Origin: Rossellomorea marisflavi
GTDB lineage: Bacteria; Bacillota; Bacilli; Bacillales; Bacillaceae_B
DNA: 64,000 nucleotides
Assembly (NCBI RefSeq): GCF_022170785.1
Contig: NZ_CP081870.1
Location: 3,522,001-3,586,000 of the forward strand
Reading direction: 5' to 3'
The notes under the pieces were generated by a model, which had not been told where the DNA came from, searched no databases, and was given only the letters and a program-made list of their open reading frames with translations. Each line of letters starts with the position of its first letter. Position 1 is the stretch's first letter. Positions 1 through 10,830 of the stretch are shown here, piece after piece. Position numbers and translations under genes: made by a program.

Positions 1-29
1 AACGCACCGCTACTGAACTACCATATTTT

Positions 30-68
30 AAGGGGCGGCCACCGCAGGATATGCAGGGACCGCCCCTT
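30..68 (-). other. Hairpin just downstream of the his operon
   Basis: A perfect 9-bp inverted repeat (AAGGGGCGG at 30-38, CCGCCCCTT at 60-68, 21-nt loop) lies 6 nt past the hisIE stop. There is no run of T on the minus-strand exit side, so it is not a typical intrinsic terminator. It could be a 3' end stabilising hairpin or part of a terminator for a convergent gene outside the window. Confidence 0.5.
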
Positions 69-74
69 GAGGGA

Positions 75-698
75 TTACTTATTATGACGTTCCAGCAACA
101 CGTTGAATACGTCATCCAATGGAAGTTTTTGCTCCCTCAGGAGGACCAGGACGTGGTAGAAGAGATCGGCGGTTTCCCACTTCAGCTCTTCCGCATCACG
201 GTTCTTCGCCGCGATGATGACTTCTGACGCTTCCTCCCCTACCTTCTTGAGGATCTTATCGACCCCTTTTTCAAAGAGGTAGGTCGTGTAGGCCCCTTCC
301 GGACGCTCTGCGTCACGGTCGGCAATCAAGGATTCCAGCGTCTTCAGAATTTCTGCACCGGTCGAAGTCTTCTCCCCGTGTACGGTTTCACTGAAACAGC
401 TTTCCGCACCGGTATGGCACGCCGGGCCTGCCTTTTCGACCATCACAAGAAGGGCATCCTTATCGCAGTCCCAAGTGATGTTCCGTACTTTCTGGATGTT
501 CCCACTCGTTTCCCCTTTGTGCCAAAGTTCCTGACGGGACCGTGAATAGAACCAGGTCTCTCCGGTTTCCACCGTCTTCTTCAATGATGTTTCATTCATA
601 TAAGCCAGGGTCAGCACTTCCTTCGTCCCTGCATCCTGGATGATGGCAGGTACGAGCCCCGCCTCATCATAGACAACATCTGCAAGCCATTCTGTCAT
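75..698 (-). CDS. hisIE: Phosphoribosyl-AMP cyclohydrolase / phosphoribosyl-ATP pyrophosphatase
   Basis: Bifunctional cytoplasmic enzyme for two early steps of histidine synthesis. The C-terminal HisE part removes pyrophosphate from phosphoribosyl-ATP, and the N-terminal HisI part then opens the purine ring. Residues about 1-115 form the cyclohydrolase, with the metal-binding DCDKDA stretch and the zinc-site motif [12 protein letters not shown]. Residues about 116-207 are the helical MazG-like HisE domain with [14 protein letters not shown]. At 207 residues it matches the fused form found in Bacillus. It is the last gene of the operon and overlaps hisF by 4 nt, which suggests translational coupling. 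Confidence 0.97.
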   Translation of the reverse strand: MTEWLADVVYDEAGLVPAIIQDAGTKEVLTLAYMNETSLKKTVETGETWFYSRSRQELWHKGETSGNIQKVRNITWDCDKDALLVMVEKAGPACHTGAESCFSETVHGEKTSTGAEILKTLESLIADRDAERPEGAYTTYLFEKGVDKILKKVGEEASEVIIAAKNRDAEELKWETADLFYHVLVLLREQKLPLDDVFNVLLERHNK

Positions 699-1453
699 CG
701 TACATGCACCTCCTGCGTTCGTAAGTATCGTTTCACTTCTTCTATGCTTGTTTCTTTATAGTGGAAAATGGAAGCAGCAAGGGCGGCATCGGCCCGCCCT
801 TCAGTGAAGGCATCCTTGAAGTGCTCGGCATTCCCTGCCCCGCCAGAAGCGATGACCGGAATCGAGACAGCTTCACTCACCGCCTTCGTCAGTTCAAGAT
901 GGAAGCCGTTTTTCTCCCCGTCGCTGTCCATGCTCGTGAGGAGGATTTCACCCGCTCCAAGGGATTCTGCCGTTTTTGCCCACTCGATGGCATCGAGGTC
1001 TGTCAGCTTCCTGCCTCCGTGGGTATAGACGCCGAATGTCCCGGTTTCTACATTCTTCTTCGCATCGATGGCGACGACGATGCACTGGGAACCGAAATAG
1101 TCTGCGCCTTCTTTGATCAAGTCCGGACGCAGCACCGCAGCCGTGTTGAGGGAAACTTTATCGGCACCGGCACGGAGGATCCGCTTCATGTCATCGACGG
1201 AGTTGATCCCGCCGCCGACGGTAAAGGGGATTGCAAGCTCTGCTGCCACCTGCCGAACCACCTCGACCATTGTTTCGCGTCCTTCGTGGGATGCGGAGAT
1301 ATCAAGGAATACAAGCTCATCCGCTCCCTGCTTATCATAGGCCTTCGCAAGCTCCACTGGGTCGCCTGCGTCACGCAGTTCTATGAACTGGATGCCTTTG
1401 ACGACGCGTCCTTCCTTTACATCGAGGCAGGGGATGATTCGTTTCGTCAGCAT
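695..1453 (-). CDS. hisF: Imidazole glycerol phosphate synthase, cyclase subunit
   Basis: Cyclase half of the HisF-HisH heterodimer. It uses ammonia delivered from the HisH glutaminase to turn PRFAR into imidazole glycerol phosphate and AICAR. The 252-residue protein is a full-length (beta/alpha)8 barrel with [15 protein letters not shown] at the N terminus (catalytic Asp in CLDV), the second catalytic Asp in VVAIDAKK near residue 130, and phosphate-binding glycines in GGGIN and ASGGAGN. It overlaps hisA by 7 nt upstream and hisIE by 4 nt downstream, typical of a tightly coupled operon. Confidence 0.97.
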   Translation of the reverse strand: MLTKRIIPCLDVKEGRVVKGIQFIELRDAGDPVELAKAYDKQGADELVFLDISASHEGRETMVEVVRQVAAELAIPFTVGGGINSVDDMKRILRAGADKVSLNTAAVLRPDLIKEGADYFGSQCIVVAIDAKKNVETGTFGVYTHGGRKLTDLDAIEWAKTAESLGAGEILLTSMDSDGEKNGFHLELTKAVSEAVSIPVIASGGAGNAEHFKDAFTEGRADAALAASIFHYKETSIEEVKRYLRTQEVHVR

Positions 1454-2175
1454 GATGTCACCTCTTTGATGGCTTCCGACACGGTGAATTTCCCCGTGTA
1501 GAGGGATTTGCCGCAGATGGCTCCGCTCACGCCACTTTCCTTCAGCGTCTTCAGGTCCTGAAGGGAGCTTACACCGCCTGAAGCAATGACGGAAGCGCCG
1601 GTGGCCCGAGCCAGTTCCCGGTTCGCTTCGACGTTGGGCCCGGAAAGCATCCCGTCTGTTGCGATATCCGTGAAGATGAAGGTCTTCGCCCCTGCATCCG
1701 CAAGGTCCTTCCCTAAATCCACGGCTTTGAGCTCCGACGTCTCAAGCCAGCCGTGTGTGGCCACATAGCCATCCTTCGCATCGAGCCCGATGACGATGCG
1801 GTAACCCCCATAGCGCTTGATCCAGGATTTTACGAGTTCCGTTTGGGATACAGCGATGCTCCCAAGGATGACACGATCGACTCCTGCATCAAGATAATAC
1901 TCGATATCATTTTCCGTACGGATTCCTCCGCCGATCTGCACCTTGGCACCAAGGTTTTTAGCGACATTCAGCACATGCTCCCCGTTGACCCGGGAGCCCG
2001 CTTTCGCTCCGTCCAGGTCCACCATATGGATCCATGATGCCCCTTGGTCCACGAAGCCTGCAGCCATATCGAACGGGGAATCCCCGTAGATGGTTTCTTG
2101 ATTATAATCTCCCTGAATCAGTCTGACACATTTGCCTCCGCGCATATCAATCGCGGGATAGATGGTAAAACTCAT
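1447..2175 (-). CDS. hisA: ProFAR isomerase (phosphoribosylformimino-AICAR isomerase)
   Basis: Amadori-type isomerase converting ProFAR to PRFAR, the HisF substrate. It is a 242-residue (beta/alpha)8 barrel homologous to HisF. The N-terminal catalytic Asp sits in [14 protein letters not shown], the second conserved Asp in FTDIATDGM, and phosphate-binding loops are QIGGGIR and ASGGVSS. It begins within the last codons of hisH (4-nt overlap) and its end overlaps the start of hisF. Nothing is missing compared with the family. Confidence 0.97.
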   Translation of the reverse strand: MSFTIYPAIDMRGGKCVRLIQGDYNQETIYGDSPFDMAAGFVDQGASWIHMVDLDGAKAGSRVNGEHVLNVAKNLGAKVQIGGGIRTENDIEYYLDAGVDRVILGSIAVSQTELVKSWIKRYGGYRIVIGLDAKDGYVATHGWLETSELKAVDLGKDLADAGAKTFIFTDIATDGMLSGPNVEANRELARATGASVIASGGVSSLQDLKTLKESGVSGAICGKSLYTGKFTVSEAIKEVTSC

Positions 2176-2804
2176 GCTTTAACCTCCACGCGTGTTGTGA
2201 AATTCTTGAGAAGTTCCATGCCCAGTTCTCCGCTTTTCTCAGGGTGGAACTGCATGCCATATACATTGTCACGGCTCACGACAGCCGGGATCGGCACGCC
2301 CGCGTAGTCCGCGGACGCGACGGTCACATCAGCCGCCCCCTCGTGAACGTAGTAAGAGTGGACGAAATAAACGTACCCTTCCTCCAACCCTTCGGTCAGG
2401 ATGGACGGCTTAGCGTAGTTGAGGTGATTCCAGCCCATATGAGGCACTTTGTAAGTGTTCCCCTCTAGATCTTCCTTCGGGATGCGGACGACTGTCCCCG
2501 GCAGGAGCCCAAGCCCCTTTGTACGACCGTTTTCTTCGCTATCCTCAAACAGGAGCTGCATGCCGAGGCAGATGCCAAGAAGCGGCTTCCCTGTGTTCAC
2601 GAATGCCATGATGGTTTCTTTCAAATGAGTGGACTCCAACAGGGCCATGGCGTCCTTGAAAGCCCCGACACCTGGGAGGATGATCCCGTCCGCTTTCAAT
2701 AGTTCTTCTTGGTCATCACTGATCACATACGGGACACCGAGCCTTTCCAGTGCTTTACTGACACTGAATAAATTCCCCATTCCATAATCGACGATTCCAA
2801 TCAT
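2172..2804 (-). CDS. hisH: Imidazole glycerol phosphate synthase, glutaminase subunit
   Basis: Class I glutamine amidotransferase that makes ammonia for HisF. The nucleophile Cys is in [13 protein letters not shown] (about residue 79) and the His/Glu partners are in [10 protein letters not shown] near the C terminus. Length is 210 residues, normal for the family. The start [12 protein letters not shown] is a classic HisH N terminus. It lies 2 nt from hisB and overlaps hisA by 4 nt. Confidence 0.97.
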   Translation of the reverse strand: MIGIVDYGMGNLFSVSKALERLGVPYVISDDQEELLKADGIILPGVGAFKDAMALLESTHLKETIMAFVNTGKPLLGICLGMQLLFEDSEENGRTKGLGLLPGTVVRIPKEDLEGNTYKVPHMGWNHLNYAKPSILTEGLEEGYVYFVHSYYVHEGAADVTVASADYAGVPIPAVVSRDNVYGMQFHPEKSGELGMELLKNFTTRVEVKA

Positions 2805-2806
2805 GA

Positions 2807-3394
2807 TTACAGCATCCCCTTCGTCGACGGGATCCCTTTCACGCGGGGATCGATGGTCGTTGCTTCATCGAGGGCACGCCCGAGCGCCTTGAAGATCGCC
2901 TCGATGATGTGGTGGGTATTGGTTCCGTAATGAACGATGACGTGAAGGTTCATCCGCGCTTCCAAGGCAAGCTTCCAGAGGAATTCGTGGACAAGCTCCG
3001 TATCGAATGTCCCCACTTTCTGACTCGGTAGCTCGGCACGGAATTCCAGATGCGGACGATTGCTCAAGTCCACTACGACTTGTGCCAAGGCCTCATCCAT
3101 CGGGACAAGGGCCGAACCGTATCGCTTGATCCCCCGTTTGTCACCTAGGGCTTCTACCAGTGCCTGTCCAAGACAGATACCAATATCCTCCGTTGTATGG
3201 TGATCATCCACTTCGATATCCCCATTCGCTTCGATGACCGTATCGAACTGGCCATGCTTGGTGAACAGGTCGAGCATGTGGGTCATGAACGGCACCCCGG
3301 TCTCGATCTTCGAGTTCCCTTCCCCGTCAACTCCAAAAGACAGGCTGATATTGGTTTCATTCGTCTTACGTGTGATGGTCGCATTTCTCGTCAT
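2807..3394 (-). CDS. hisB: Imidazoleglycerol-phosphate dehydratase
   Basis: Monofunctional dehydratase making imidazole acetol phosphate. The two metal-binding HHTTED and TNTHH type motifs are present ([10 protein letters not shown] near residue 70 and [12 protein letters not shown] near residue 165). An upstream GTG at 3403 is in frame, but it sits inside the AAAAGGAG ribosome-binding site. The ATG at 3394 is 8 nt from that site and gives a 195-residue protein, the family's usual length, so I chose it. No phosphatase domain is fused, unlike enterobacterial HisB. Confidence 0.96.
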   Translation of the reverse strand: MTRNATITRKTNETNISLSFGVDGEGNSKIETGVPFMTHMLDLFTKHGQFDTVIEANGDIEVDDHHTTEDIGICLGQALVEALGDKRGIKRYGSALVPMDEALAQVVVDLSNRPHLEFRAELPSQKVGTFDTELVHEFLWKLALEARMNLHVIVHYGTNTHHIIEAIFKALGRALDEATTIDPRVKGIPSTKGML

Positions 3395-3408
3395 GGTCTG
3401 CACTCCTT

Positions 3409-4683
3409 TTACTTTTCACCCTTGAATCTGATCTCCACCGCTCTGGCATGGGCTTCGAGCCCTTCGAGTCTGGCAAGCTTGGCGATCTTGTCGCCATGTT
3501 CCTTCAGGGCTGCTTCACTATATGAAATGATGCTCGTCTTCTTCATGAATTCATCTACATTCAACGGACTTGAGAATCGTGCCGTTCCATTGGTGGGCAG
3601 TACGTGATTGGGACCGGCAAAATAGTCGCCGACAGGTTCTGAACTGAATCGCCCGAGGAAGATCGCACCCGCATGGCGGATCGAGGCCATCGTTTCGAAC
3701 GGCCGGGCCGTCAGGATTTCAAGATGCTCCGGCGCAAGATCATTCACGACCTCTATGCCTTCCTCCATGGAATCTACGACATAGATAGTGCCGTACTCTT
3801 CGATGGACTTTCTGGCAATCCCTTCTCGCGGAAGGCTTGAGAGCTGCTCCTCCACTTCTCGGGAAACCTTTTCGGCAAGTTCCCTTGAATCGGTTACGAG
3901 GACCGCTGATGCAAGGACATCATGCTCTGCCTGTGACAGCAGGTCTGCCGCGATTTCATCGGCATGCTGATGCTCATCGGCGAGGATGACGATTTCACTC
4001 GGGCCTGCAATCATATCGATATCCACATCGCCGAATACTTCCCGCTTGGCAAGGGCCACGTAAATATTCCCCGGTCCGGTGATCTTATCGACGGATGCAA
4101 TCGATTCGGTTCCATATGCAAGGGCCGCAACCCCCTGGGCGCCTCCGACCTTATAGATTTCCTTCACGCCGGCGATCTCCGCTGCCACTAAGACACCCGC
4201 CGGGATTTTCCCGTCCTTGCCTGGTGGTGACACCATGACGATCCGCTCCACTCCCGCAACTTTTGCAGGAAGGACATTCATCAGGACCGAAGACGGGTAG
4301 GCTGCGGTTCCGCCCGGCACATACACCCCGACAGAATCGAGTGGGGTCATCTTCTGACCGAGCATGGTGCCGTCCGCTTTCGTTTCAAACCAAGAAGGGC
4401 GCTTCTGCTTTTCATGAAAGTCCCGTATGTTGCACGATGCCTCCTCGATGATCGTGACCAACTCGGGATCAAGACTTGAGAAGGCGTCCTCGATTTCATC
4501 ATTTGTGACAGCCAGGCTTTTGAGGTTCACTCCGTCAAATTTCTCCGTGAGGCGGTGGAGGGCATCATCTCCAGCATCCTTCACCTCTGCAATGATTGCC
4601 TGAACGGCTCTTCTCTGCTCTTCGGTTCCACTGTCCACGGATCGCTTGATGGACGCTCCTTTGATGTTATCGACGATTTTCAC
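3409..4683 (-). CDS. hisD: Histidinol dehydrogenase
   Basis: Zinc- and NAD-dependent enzyme for the last two oxidations, histidinol to histidine. The 424-residue protein carries the family signature around [18 protein letters not shown] and the [14 protein letters not shown] stretch. Zinc and catalytic residues are in the downstream [15 protein letters not shown] and [13 protein letters not shown] blocks. It follows hisG by 21 nt and precedes hisB closely. Complete and unremarkable. Confidence 0.97.
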   Translation of the reverse strand: MKIVDNIKGASIKRSVDSGTEEQRRAVQAIIAEVKDAGDDALHRLTEKFDGVNLKSLAVTNDEIEDAFSSLDPELVTIIEEASCNIRDFHEKQKRPSWFETKADGTMLGQKMTPLDSVGVYVPGGTAAYPSSVLMNVLPAKVAGVERIVMVSPPGKDGKIPAGVLVAAEIAGVKEIYKVGGAQGVAALAYGTESIASVDKITGPGNIYVALAKREVFGDVDIDMIAGPSEIVILADEHQHADEIAADLLSQAEHDVLASAVLVTDSRELAEKVSREVEEQLSSLPREGIARKSIEEYGTIYVVDSMEEGIEVVNDLAPEHLEILTARPFETMASIRHAGAIFLGRFSSEPVGDYFAGPNHVLPTNGTARFSSPLNVDEFMKKTSIISYSEAALKEHGDKIAKLARLEGLEAHARAVEIRFKGEK

Positions 4684-4704
4684 TGAGGTTCCCCCTTCCC
4701 GGTT

Positions 4705-5328
4705 TCATTCCCCGATCACCTTTGATAATCGGTCCACAAGGTCTTCTATTTTTTCGTCCTTCATCCGATAACTCACCGGATTGACGATCAGTCTCGAAGT
4801 GATATCCACAATCGTTTCGAATTCCACAAGTCCATTCTCCTTCAAGGTCCTGCCCGTAGAGACAATATCCACGATGCGGTCTGCAAGTCCGATAAGGGGT
4901 GCGAGCTCGATGGAACCATTCAGCTTGATGATTTCCACCTGCTCCCCTTGTTCACGGAAATAGGATGAGGCCACATTCGGATATTTTGTTGCGATCTTCG
5001 GTGCCACTTCGCTCATCTTCGTATCAGGCAGCCCCGCGACGGCCAGATAGCAGTCGCTGATGCGGAGGTCGAGGAGTTCATATACATCCCGTTCTTCCTC
5101 CAGCATCACATCCTTGCCTGCAATCCCAAGGTCTGCTACACCGTGTTCCACATAGGTCGGTACATCCATGGGCTTGGCGAGGATGAACCGGAGATCTTCT
5201 GCCGGCACCTCGATGATCAGCTTCCGTGAATCATCGAATTCCGGAGGCAGATTGTATCCGGCCCTTCTCAACAGCTCGACAGCTTCTTCAAAAATCCTTC
5301 CCTTCGGCATGGCAATGGTCAGACTCAT
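4705..5328 (-). CDS. hisG: ATP phosphoribosyltransferase, short form
   Basis: First committed step of histidine synthesis: ATP plus PRPP to phosphoribosyl-ATP. At 207 residues it is the short HisG that lacks the C-terminal histidine-sensing domain and needs HisZ for activity and feedback control. The N terminus [19 protein letters not shown] and the PRPP-site stretch [14 protein letters not shown] are characteristic. Its start overlaps the end of hisZ by 4 nt, consistent with equal production of the two subunits. Confidence 0.97.
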   Translation of the reverse strand: MSLTIAMPKGRIFEEAVELLRRAGYNLPPEFDDSRKLIIEVPAEDLRFILAKPMDVPTYVEHGVADLGIAGKDVMLEEERDVYELLDLRISDCYLAVAGLPDTKMSEVAPKIATKYPNVASSYFREQGEQVEIIKLNGSIELAPLIGLADRIVDIVSTGRTLKENGLVEFETIVDITSRLIVNPVSYRMKDEKIEDLVDRLSKVIGE

Positions 5329-6512
5329 CGGATGCCACCACCTTTCCCACCGGCTCCGATACAGTAATGAATCGAGTTGAATAGTTTCGTATACTCATCC
5401 ACGTCACTTACGCCACGCAGACTCTGTAGGACGACGGATCGTCCTTCACCCCTCAGCTCGCGAGCAAGTCCGAACGCTTCCTTCCTGCGCTCATCACTGT
5501 ATAGGATGCATTCCTGCTCCGGTCGCTCCAATTTCACTTGAAGTGCCTCCAGTACGTAATCGAGACGGAGTCCGAAGCCCGTCGCTCCTGAATCTTTCCC
5601 GAATTTCTCCAGAAGCTTATTGTAGCGGCCGCCGTTCCCGATGGCGAAGCCGACATTCTCACCGTACACCTCGAACAGGATGCCGGAATAATAGCTCATA
5701 TGACTCACGAGGCTGAGGTCGAACTTGATATGATCCTCCACACCGTGATCTTTCAAGATCCCCCACAGCTCGCGAAGTTCATTCAATGCCTCCATCCCCT
5801 TGCTTCCTTCAAGGAGGGCTTCCGCTTCTTCAAGGACTCCATCCGCTCCACGCAGATTCAAGAAACCTTTCAAGCGATCTTTATCAATGGAAGATAGGGA
5901 GAGCTCTTCAACATGGCGACGATACCCCACATAATTCTTCTCATAAAGGAACCGGCGCAGGATATCGGCCCGTTCGTCGGTCCCGACAATGCCTTTGAAC
6001 AATTGCTGGACGAATCCGATGTGACCGACCGAAACTTTGAAATGCTTCAATCCCGCTTCCCTTAAGGTTTCGACCATCAGGGCGATTACTTCCCCGTCGG
6101 CACTGACGGAGGGGTCACCGATGCATTCGATTCCCACCTGCTCAAATTCTGCCGGTCTGCCGCCTTCACGCTGCTGGGCCCGGAACACGCTGTCTGAATA
6201 AGCAAGTCTCAAGGGTGCCTCGTCCTTCAACAGTTTGGATGCTGCGATCCTAGCAATGGGAGCCGTCATATCCGGACGCAGGACGAGGGTGTGTCCCTGC
6301 TGATCCAGGAGCTTGAACAATTGTTGATCCAGGATGGCCGAAGCATCTCCGACCGTTTCGTGGTATTCCAGCGTCGGTGTCTCGATGAGGCGGTAGCCCC
6401 AGCGTGACATTTCCGCCACCATCCTACTTTTCGTCTGATCTTTGACTTCATATAAATCAGGGAATGTATCTCTCATCCCCAATGGTTTCTCGAACATGAA
6501 TAGCTTTGTCAT
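5325..6512 (-). CDS. hisZ: ATP phosphoribosyltransferase regulatory subunit
   Basis: Histidyl-tRNA-synthetase-like protein that has lost aminoacylation and instead binds short HisG and confers histidine feedback. Class II synthetase-fold motifs remain ([30 protein letters not shown]; near the C terminus [14 protein letters not shown]). The GTG at 6521 lies in the ribosome-binding site AAGGTGG, so I start at the ATG at 6512, five nt after it (395 residues). First gene of the his operon, behind the promoter at 6611-6639. Confidence 0.95.
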   Translation of the reverse strand: MTKLFMFEKPLGMRDTFPDLYEVKDQTKSRMVAEMSRWGYRLIETPTLEYHETVGDASAILDQQLFKLLDQQGHTLVLRPDMTAPIARIAASKLLKDEAPLRLAYSDSVFRAQQREGGRPAEFEQVGIECIGDPSVSADGEVIALMVETLREAGLKHFKVSVGHIGFVQQLFKGIVGTDERADILRRFLYEKNYVGYRRHVEELSLSSIDKDRLKGFLNLRGADGVLEEAEALLEGSKGMEALNELRELWGILKDHGVEDHIKFDLSLVSHMSYYSGILFEVYGENVGFAIGNGGRYNKLLEKFGKDSGATGFGLRLDYVLEALQVKLERPEQECILYSDERRKEAFGLARELRGEGRSVVLQSLRGVSDVDEYTKLFNSIHYCIGAGGKGGGIR

Positions 6513-6610
6513 ACGAACCACCTTTTGAACGTAGTATCCTATCTTTTCCCTTGATTGAACTTTCTCAATCCTTTAGTTCGCTAATATACTAATAAAATAA
6601 AGTTACATGT

Positions 6611-6639
6611 AGTGTAGCGCTTCTTTTTGATTCCGTCAA
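6611..6639 (-). promoter_or_regulatory. Sigma-A promoter of the his operon
   Basis: On the minus strand TTGACG (-35) and TACACT (-10) are separated by exactly 17 nt, about 100 nt upstream of hisZ. No T-box, leader peptide or other attenuator is visible in the leader. The rest of the 6513-6844 gap holds only this promoter and the terminator of the preceding operon. Confidence 0.75.
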
Positions 6640-6824
6640 CCGATTTGAAGCTGATTCCTGCAAGGAATGACATGACCACCTATACTTGAAAGGAACGGGA
6701 ATTCAATACTCCCATTCTCCCCAAAACAGATGACCGTATTTCATTTCTTCAGAAATACACACTACTCTTTCTATCGGATCCGGACATCCAATCCTATACA
6801 GAATCCCACTATCCACACCAACAC

Positions 6825-6860
6825 AAAAAAAACCGGAAAGGACATCAGTCCCTTCCGGTT
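6825..6860 (-). terminator. Intrinsic terminator after yvoF
   Basis: Minus-strand hairpin with arms AACCGGAAGGGA and TCCTTTCCGGTT followed by eight T. The yvoF stop codon lies inside it, so coding and terminator overlap. It ends the yvoD-ppaX-yvoF transcription unit. Confidence 0.85.
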
Positions 6861-7390
6861 TTGGCGGTTCCATAAATCTCGTCGTCATTCCAGCGATCGG
6901 CGAGTTCTTCTTTCGTATAGATGACGCGCATGGGGTTTCCTCCTACGAAGGCACCCGGTGGCACATCTTTATGCACGAGGGTTCCGGCAGACACGATGGC
7001 CCCATCACCGATGCTGACACCGGGAAGGATCGTCGTGTTCGCTCCGATCATGACCTCCGAACCGATCTCGACGTTTCCCAGCCGGTACTCCTTGATCAAG
7101 TACTCGTGGGCAAGGATGGTCGTGTTATAGCCGATGACCGTATTCCGGCCGACGGAGATCTTCTCCGGGAACATGACGTCCAGCATGACCATCAGGGCAA
7201 AAGACGTTTGCTCCCCGATCTCCATTTTGAGGAACGTGCGGTAAAGCCGGTTCTTCAATCCGAGGAACGGGTTGTACCTCGCTGCCTGGATGACAAGGAA
7301 GTTCTTCACGACCTTGGCGAAGGGGACGGTTTTGTACACATGCCAAAGGGAGTTCGCTCCCTGGACCGGGTACCTTGTCGTCCGTCTCAT
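6845..7390 (-). CDS. yvoF: Hexapeptide-repeat acyltransferase, YvoF-like
   Basis: Probable O-acetyltransferase of the left-handed beta-helix class. Hexapeptide repeats run from about residue 75 to 160 (VFPEKISVGRNTVIGY, then NVEIGSEVMIGANTTI and VSIGDGAIVSAGTLV), ending in the loop GAFVGGNPMRVIY typical of maltose/galactoside acetyltransferase relatives. The 181 residues match a full YvoF. Its start overlaps the ppaX stop by 4 nt. The acceptor substrate is not known; the neighbours (ppaX, lgt) do not reveal it. Confidence 0.9.
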   Translation of the reverse strand: MRRTTRYPVQGANSLWHVYKTVPFAKVVKNFLVIQAARYNPFLGLKNRLYRTFLKMEIGEQTSFALMVMLDVMFPEKISVGRNTVIGYNTTILAHEYLIKEYRLGNVEIGSEVMIGANTTILPGVSIGDGAIVSAGTLVHKDVPPGAFVGGNPMRVIYTKEELADRWNDDEIYGTAKTGRD

Positions 7391-8034
7391 CCCTCAGCCC
7401 CTACAATCGTCAAGATGTCCTGCATCGTATCCAGCATGAAGTCAGGTTCGTACTGCTCCAGATGAGCTTTTCCCTTCGCACTCCAGGCCACGCCTGCAGA
7501 TAAGACTCCCGCGTTCCGTCCGCCAAGGATATCATGATGGTTATCACCGACCATGAGCGCTTCCTCAGGTGCGGATCCGAGTGCTTCCAATGCTTTTTGG
7601 ACAGGCTCCGGATGCGGCTTCGGATGCTCCACTTCATCAAGACTGATGATCACATCGAAGTACGGTTTCAGCCCCATGAGCTCTAGGCCGCGAATGACCA
7701 TCATACGTGACTTTGTGGAGACGATGGCAAGCTTGTAGCCCTGTTCATGTAGGGTTTCAATCGTTTCCGCGACCCCTTCGAACTCCGTGACGAGATCATC
7801 GTGGTTCGCCCGGTTGTGCTCTCGGTAGTGGGCACACATGTCATCACATTTTTCCGGGTTCAATTTCCCGAATGATTCTTGAAGGGGCGGCCCCATGAAC
7901 GGAAGGACACTCTCGCGATCATAGTCGCCCGGGTAAAAGTGGTTCAAGGTGTGGAGGAACGAAGAGATGATCAGTTCGTTTGTATCGATCAGCGTTCCGT
8001 CCAGGTCAAACAGTATGGTTGTAATCTTCCTCAT
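7387..8034 (-). CDS. ppaX: Pyrophosphatase PpaX (HAD family)
   Basis: HAD-type phosphatase that in Bacillus hydrolyses the pyrophosphate released when HPr kinase/phosphorylase dephosphorylates Ser-phosphorylated HPr. The HAD nucleophile motif FDLDGTLIDT is at residues 9-18, motif II Ser/Thr in AIVSTKS, and motif III in ALMVGDNHHDILGG. Length is 215 residues. It overlaps the end of yvoD by 29 nt and yvoF by 4 nt. Clustering with hprK fits a supporting role in carbon catabolite control. Confidence 0.94.
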   Translation of the reverse strand: MRKITTILFDLDGTLIDTNELIISSFLHTLNHFYPGDYDRESVLPFMGPPLQESFGKLNPEKCDDMCAHYREHNRANHDDLVTEFEGVAETIETLHEQGYKLAIVSTKSRMMVIRGLELMGLKPYFDVIISLDEVEHPKPHPEPVQKALEALGSAPEEALMVGDNHHDILGGRNAGVLSAGVAWSAKGKAHLEQYEPDFMLDTMQDILTIVGAEG

Positions 8035-8968
8035 ATTGACGCTCCTTTTCTTTCTTCACATCGGTTTTCCGCCAGAAGTAGGCGATCGTCACCGTCAGCA
8101 GGATGGCCGTGGTGAGTCGTATGGCGAGCAGCGGCCACACCGGGATTCCAAGCGGGATGAAGATCAGGGTATCCTCTACCACGGCATGGCAGGCAACAAG
8201 GAAGATGAAGGCAAGGGTCACATCCCGCTTGCTTACTCCTTCTTCTTTCACTGCCTGGATCATGACCCCCGCCCCGTAGGCAAGACCCACGACCAGACCC
8301 GTCACCATGGTGGATGATGTATTGGCATTCATACCGAGGGCGCGGGTGACGGGCGCCATCCATCTGGAGAAGACGTCCATCCACTTCAGGTCCTTCATGA
8401 TCTGGATGATCATCATGAGGGGAATGACGATGATGGCAAGCTGAATCACGCCATATCCCGCTTTCTGAAGTCCAAGAAGAATGATCTGCCCCCAGCCTTC
8501 AGGGTCAGCCTGCTCTGCAGGCATCATCCCGTACTGGGCAAGCTCTGCACCACCATCCCATACAAGGTTGATGACAATGGCAGACAGGAGGGCAAGGCCG
8601 ATCCTGACGAGGAGGATCAGCCAGATCTTCACGCCGACCTTCGAAGCCACGGTGGACTCGATGAATAGATTATGGGAGAAAGACAGCATGACGGCGATGA
8701 TGAACACTTCCTTCACCGTCAGGTCCAAGGAGAGGATTCCCCCGATACCAGCGTAGAGGTTGAGGAAATTCCCCAGTACCAGCGGAATGGCTGCATCCCC
8801 GGAAAGTCCGAGGATCTTCATTAATGGAGCAATCCTGTCCATGACCCACGGAAGGACAGGAGTGTATTGCAGGATGAAGACGAGAAGCGTGATCGGGAAA
8901 ATCACCTTCCCAAGGGACCAAGTCGTTTTCAAGCCGACGAGGCCCCCCGTTCTGATCGATCCGAGCAT
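8006..8968 (-). CDS. yvoD: Nucleoside-recognition-domain membrane protein YvoD
   Basis: Polytopic membrane protein with two gate-type nucleoside-recognition domains, one in each half (residues about 20-150 and 165-300). About eight hydrophobic segments are visible, including KVIFPITLLVFILQY and IQLAIIVIPLMMIIQ, and a Gly-rich internal stretch GLVVGLAYGAGVMI. It resembles Bacillus YvoD and spore maturation proteins SpmA/SpmB in domain type. Function is unproven. It sits between lgt and ppaX, as in B. subtilis. Confidence 0.87.
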   Translation of the reverse strand: MLGSIRTGGLVGLKTTWSLGKVIFPITLLVFILQYTPVLPWVMDRIAPLMKILGLSGDAAIPLVLGNFLNLYAGIGGILSLDLTVKEVFIIAVMLSFSHNLFIESTVASKVGVKIWLILLVRIGLALLSAIVINLVWDGGAELAQYGMMPAEQADPEGWGQIILLGLQKAGYGVIQLAIIVIPLMMIIQIMKDLKWMDVFSRWMAPVTRALGMNANTSSTMVTGLVVGLAYGAGVMIQAVKEEGVSKRDVTLAFIFLVACHAVVEDTLIFIPLGIPVWPLLAIRLTTAILLTVTIAYFWRKTDVKKEKERQYEEDYNHTV

Positions 8969-8981
8969 GCCGTCTCCCCCT

Positions 8982-9815
8982 TTAGCTTTCGGCGTTCATT
9001 TTTTCCTCGTAGTAGTGGTTCGCGAGGCCCGTTTTCCTTCTATAGATCATTGTTACGATTGCTGCAACGATCAAGGCGACAGAAATGACCTGTGCAAATC
9101 TGAAGTCTCCGAGCATCAGGCTATCGGTCCGCATGCCTTCCACGAAGAAGCGTCCGATGGAGTATCCGATTACATATGTCAGGAACAATTCTCCCCTTCT
9201 CAGTGACTTCACCTTCCGGCGGATGATCAAAAGGAGGATGAGGACGACCACATTCCAGAGTGATTCATACAAGAATGTAGGGTGATAATATGACCCGTCG
9301 ATATACATTTGATCAATGATGAATCGAGGCAGGTGCAGATTCTCGAGGAACTGACGTGAAACTTCACGACCGTGGGCTTCCTGATTGATGAAGTTCCCCC
9401 AGCGTCCGATTGCCTGGCCTACGATCAAACTCGGAGCTGCGATATCGGTCAGCTTCCAAAACGAAAGTCCCCTCACTTTGGCAAAAACGATGGTTGTAAG
9501 CACCGAGCCGATCAGGGCTCCGTGGATGGCGATCCCTCCATTCCAGATTTTGATGATATCCTCTGGATGGTCGGCATAATAGTTGTTCCATTCGAATGCT
9601 ACATAGTAAATGCGGGCAGAGATGATGGCAATGGGAATTGCCCATACGAGCAGGTCGATGAATGTATCCGGATGTAGTCCCTGACGCTTACTCTCACGGA
9701 TGACCATATACATCCCGAGGGCAATGCCAAGGCCGATGATGACCCCATACCAATGGACCGAGATGGGACCGAGTTCAAAGGCAATGGGATCGATGGGCAT
9801 GATTGTCTCGTTCAT
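8982..9815 (-). CDS. lgt: Prolipoprotein diacylglyceryl transferase
   Basis: Membrane enzyme that transfers diacylglycerol from phosphatidylglycerol to the lipobox cysteine of prolipoproteins, the first step in lipoprotein maturation. The 277-residue protein has about seven membrane segments and the Lgt signature [13 protein letters not shown] (about residues 140-152). Conserved [10 protein letters not shown] is near the N terminus. Substrates encoded nearby include the ABC binding protein at 32-33 kb and CccB. It follows hprK by 39 nt, as in B. subtilis. Confidence 0.97.
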   Translation of the reverse strand: MNETIMPIDPIAFELGPISVHWYGVIIGLGIALGMYMVIRESKRQGLHPDTFIDLLVWAIPIAIISARIYYVAFEWNNYYADHPEDIIKIWNGGIAIHGALIGSVLTTIVFAKVRGLSFWKLTDIAAPSLIVGQAIGRWGNFINQEAHGREVSRQFLENLHLPRFIIDQMYIDGSYYHPTFLYESLWNVVVLILLLIIRRKVKSLRRGELFLTYVIGYSIGRFFVEGMRTDSLMLGDFRFAQVISVALIVAAIVTMIYRRKTGLANHYYEEKMNAES

Positions 9816-9854
9816 AGTTCTTCTCCTTCGTCAACGGGCCCGTGACCCGGTTTG

Positions 9855-10793
9855 TCAATCCATGTCGTCATGGTCACCGTCTTCGATCACATCTGATAGA
9901 CGATTGGTGAATTGCTCAGCTGCGTTCACGCCCATCCTCTTTAACCGGAAGTTCATGGCGGCCACTTCGATGATGACGGCCAAATTTCGTCCTGGTCGCA
10001 CAGGGACCGTCAGCTTCGTGATTTCTGTATCGATGATTTTCATTTTCTCTTCGTCAAGACCGAGGCGGTCATATTGCTTCGCTTTATCCCAAAGCTCGAG
10101 ATTGATGCAAAGGGTGATGCGCTTATGACTTCTAACAGCTCCAGCACCGAACAGGGTCATGACATTGATGATGCCAAGACCTCGGATCTCAAGGAGATGT
10201 TCAATGAGATCAGGGGAATTCCCAATGAGGGTATCCATGTCTTCCTGCCTGATTTCCACACAGTCATCGGCTACAAGGCGGTGACCCCGTTTCACAAGCT
10301 CAAGGGCCGTTTCACTTTTACCGACACCGCTTTTACCCGTTATGAGTACGCCGACTCCATAGATATCAACAAGAACACCGTGGATCGCCGTCGTTGGTGC
10401 AAGCTTGCTTTCCAAGTAATTTGTTAGATGTGAAGAAAATCTCGTCGTCTTCATCGGTGACCTCATGACAGGCACGTCATACCGATTGGCCGCTTCAATC
10501 AAATCGTGTGGTACCTCAAGCTCCCGTGAAATAATGATGCCGGGTGTGATATCGGTACAGAGGGATTCAAGCCTTCTTTTCCGCTCTGCGTCATCAAGCA
10601 AGTCAAGGAACGTGATTTCCGTCTTCCCAAGGAGCTGAATCCGCTCTGCAGGATAATAGTCGAAATAACCGGCGATTTCTAGGCCCGGTCTGGAAATATC
10701 ACTCATCGTAATCGGTCTATGTAATCCTTCTTCTCCACCGACAAGCTCAAGATGGAACTTATCCATGATGTCTTTTGTGCGCACTTTTGCCAC
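9855..10793 (-). CDS. hprK: HPr kinase/phosphorylase
   Basis: Bifunctional sensor of carbon status: it phosphorylates HPr and Crh on Ser46 or reverses this, controlling the CcpA co-repressor. N-terminal regulatory domain about 1-130; C-terminal kinase domain with the Walker A motif GKSGVGKS at residues 153-160 and the family signature around [20 protein letters not shown]. The start is GTG at 10793 with AAGGAGGAG six nt upstream. It has its own promoter. A perfect cre site elsewhere in this window (35704) would be one of its downstream targets. Confidence 0.97.
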   Translation of the reverse strand: MAKVRTKDIMDKFHLELVGGEEGLHRPITMSDISRPGLEIAGYFDYYPAERIQLLGKTEITFLDLLDDAERKRRLESLCTDITPGIIISRELEVPHDLIEAANRYDVPVMRSPMKTTRFSSHLTNYLESKLAPTTAIHGVLVDIYGVGVLITGKSGVGKSETALELVKRGHRLVADDCVEIRQEDMDTLIGNSPDLIEHLLEIRGLGIINVMTLFGAGAVRSHKRITLCINLELWDKAKQYDRLGLDEEKMKIIDTEITKLTVPVRPGRNLAVIIEVAAMNFRLKRMGVNAAEQFTNRLSDVIEDGDHDDMD

Positions 10794-10830
10794 TCTTTAC
10801 TCCTCCTTCAACTTGCTGTACCTCTAACCT

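Noticed and set aside
761..1501. Long plus-strand frame opposite hisF
   Set aside because: It is the complement of a complete hisF with full family motifs; its own translation has no recognisable domain and no ribosome site.
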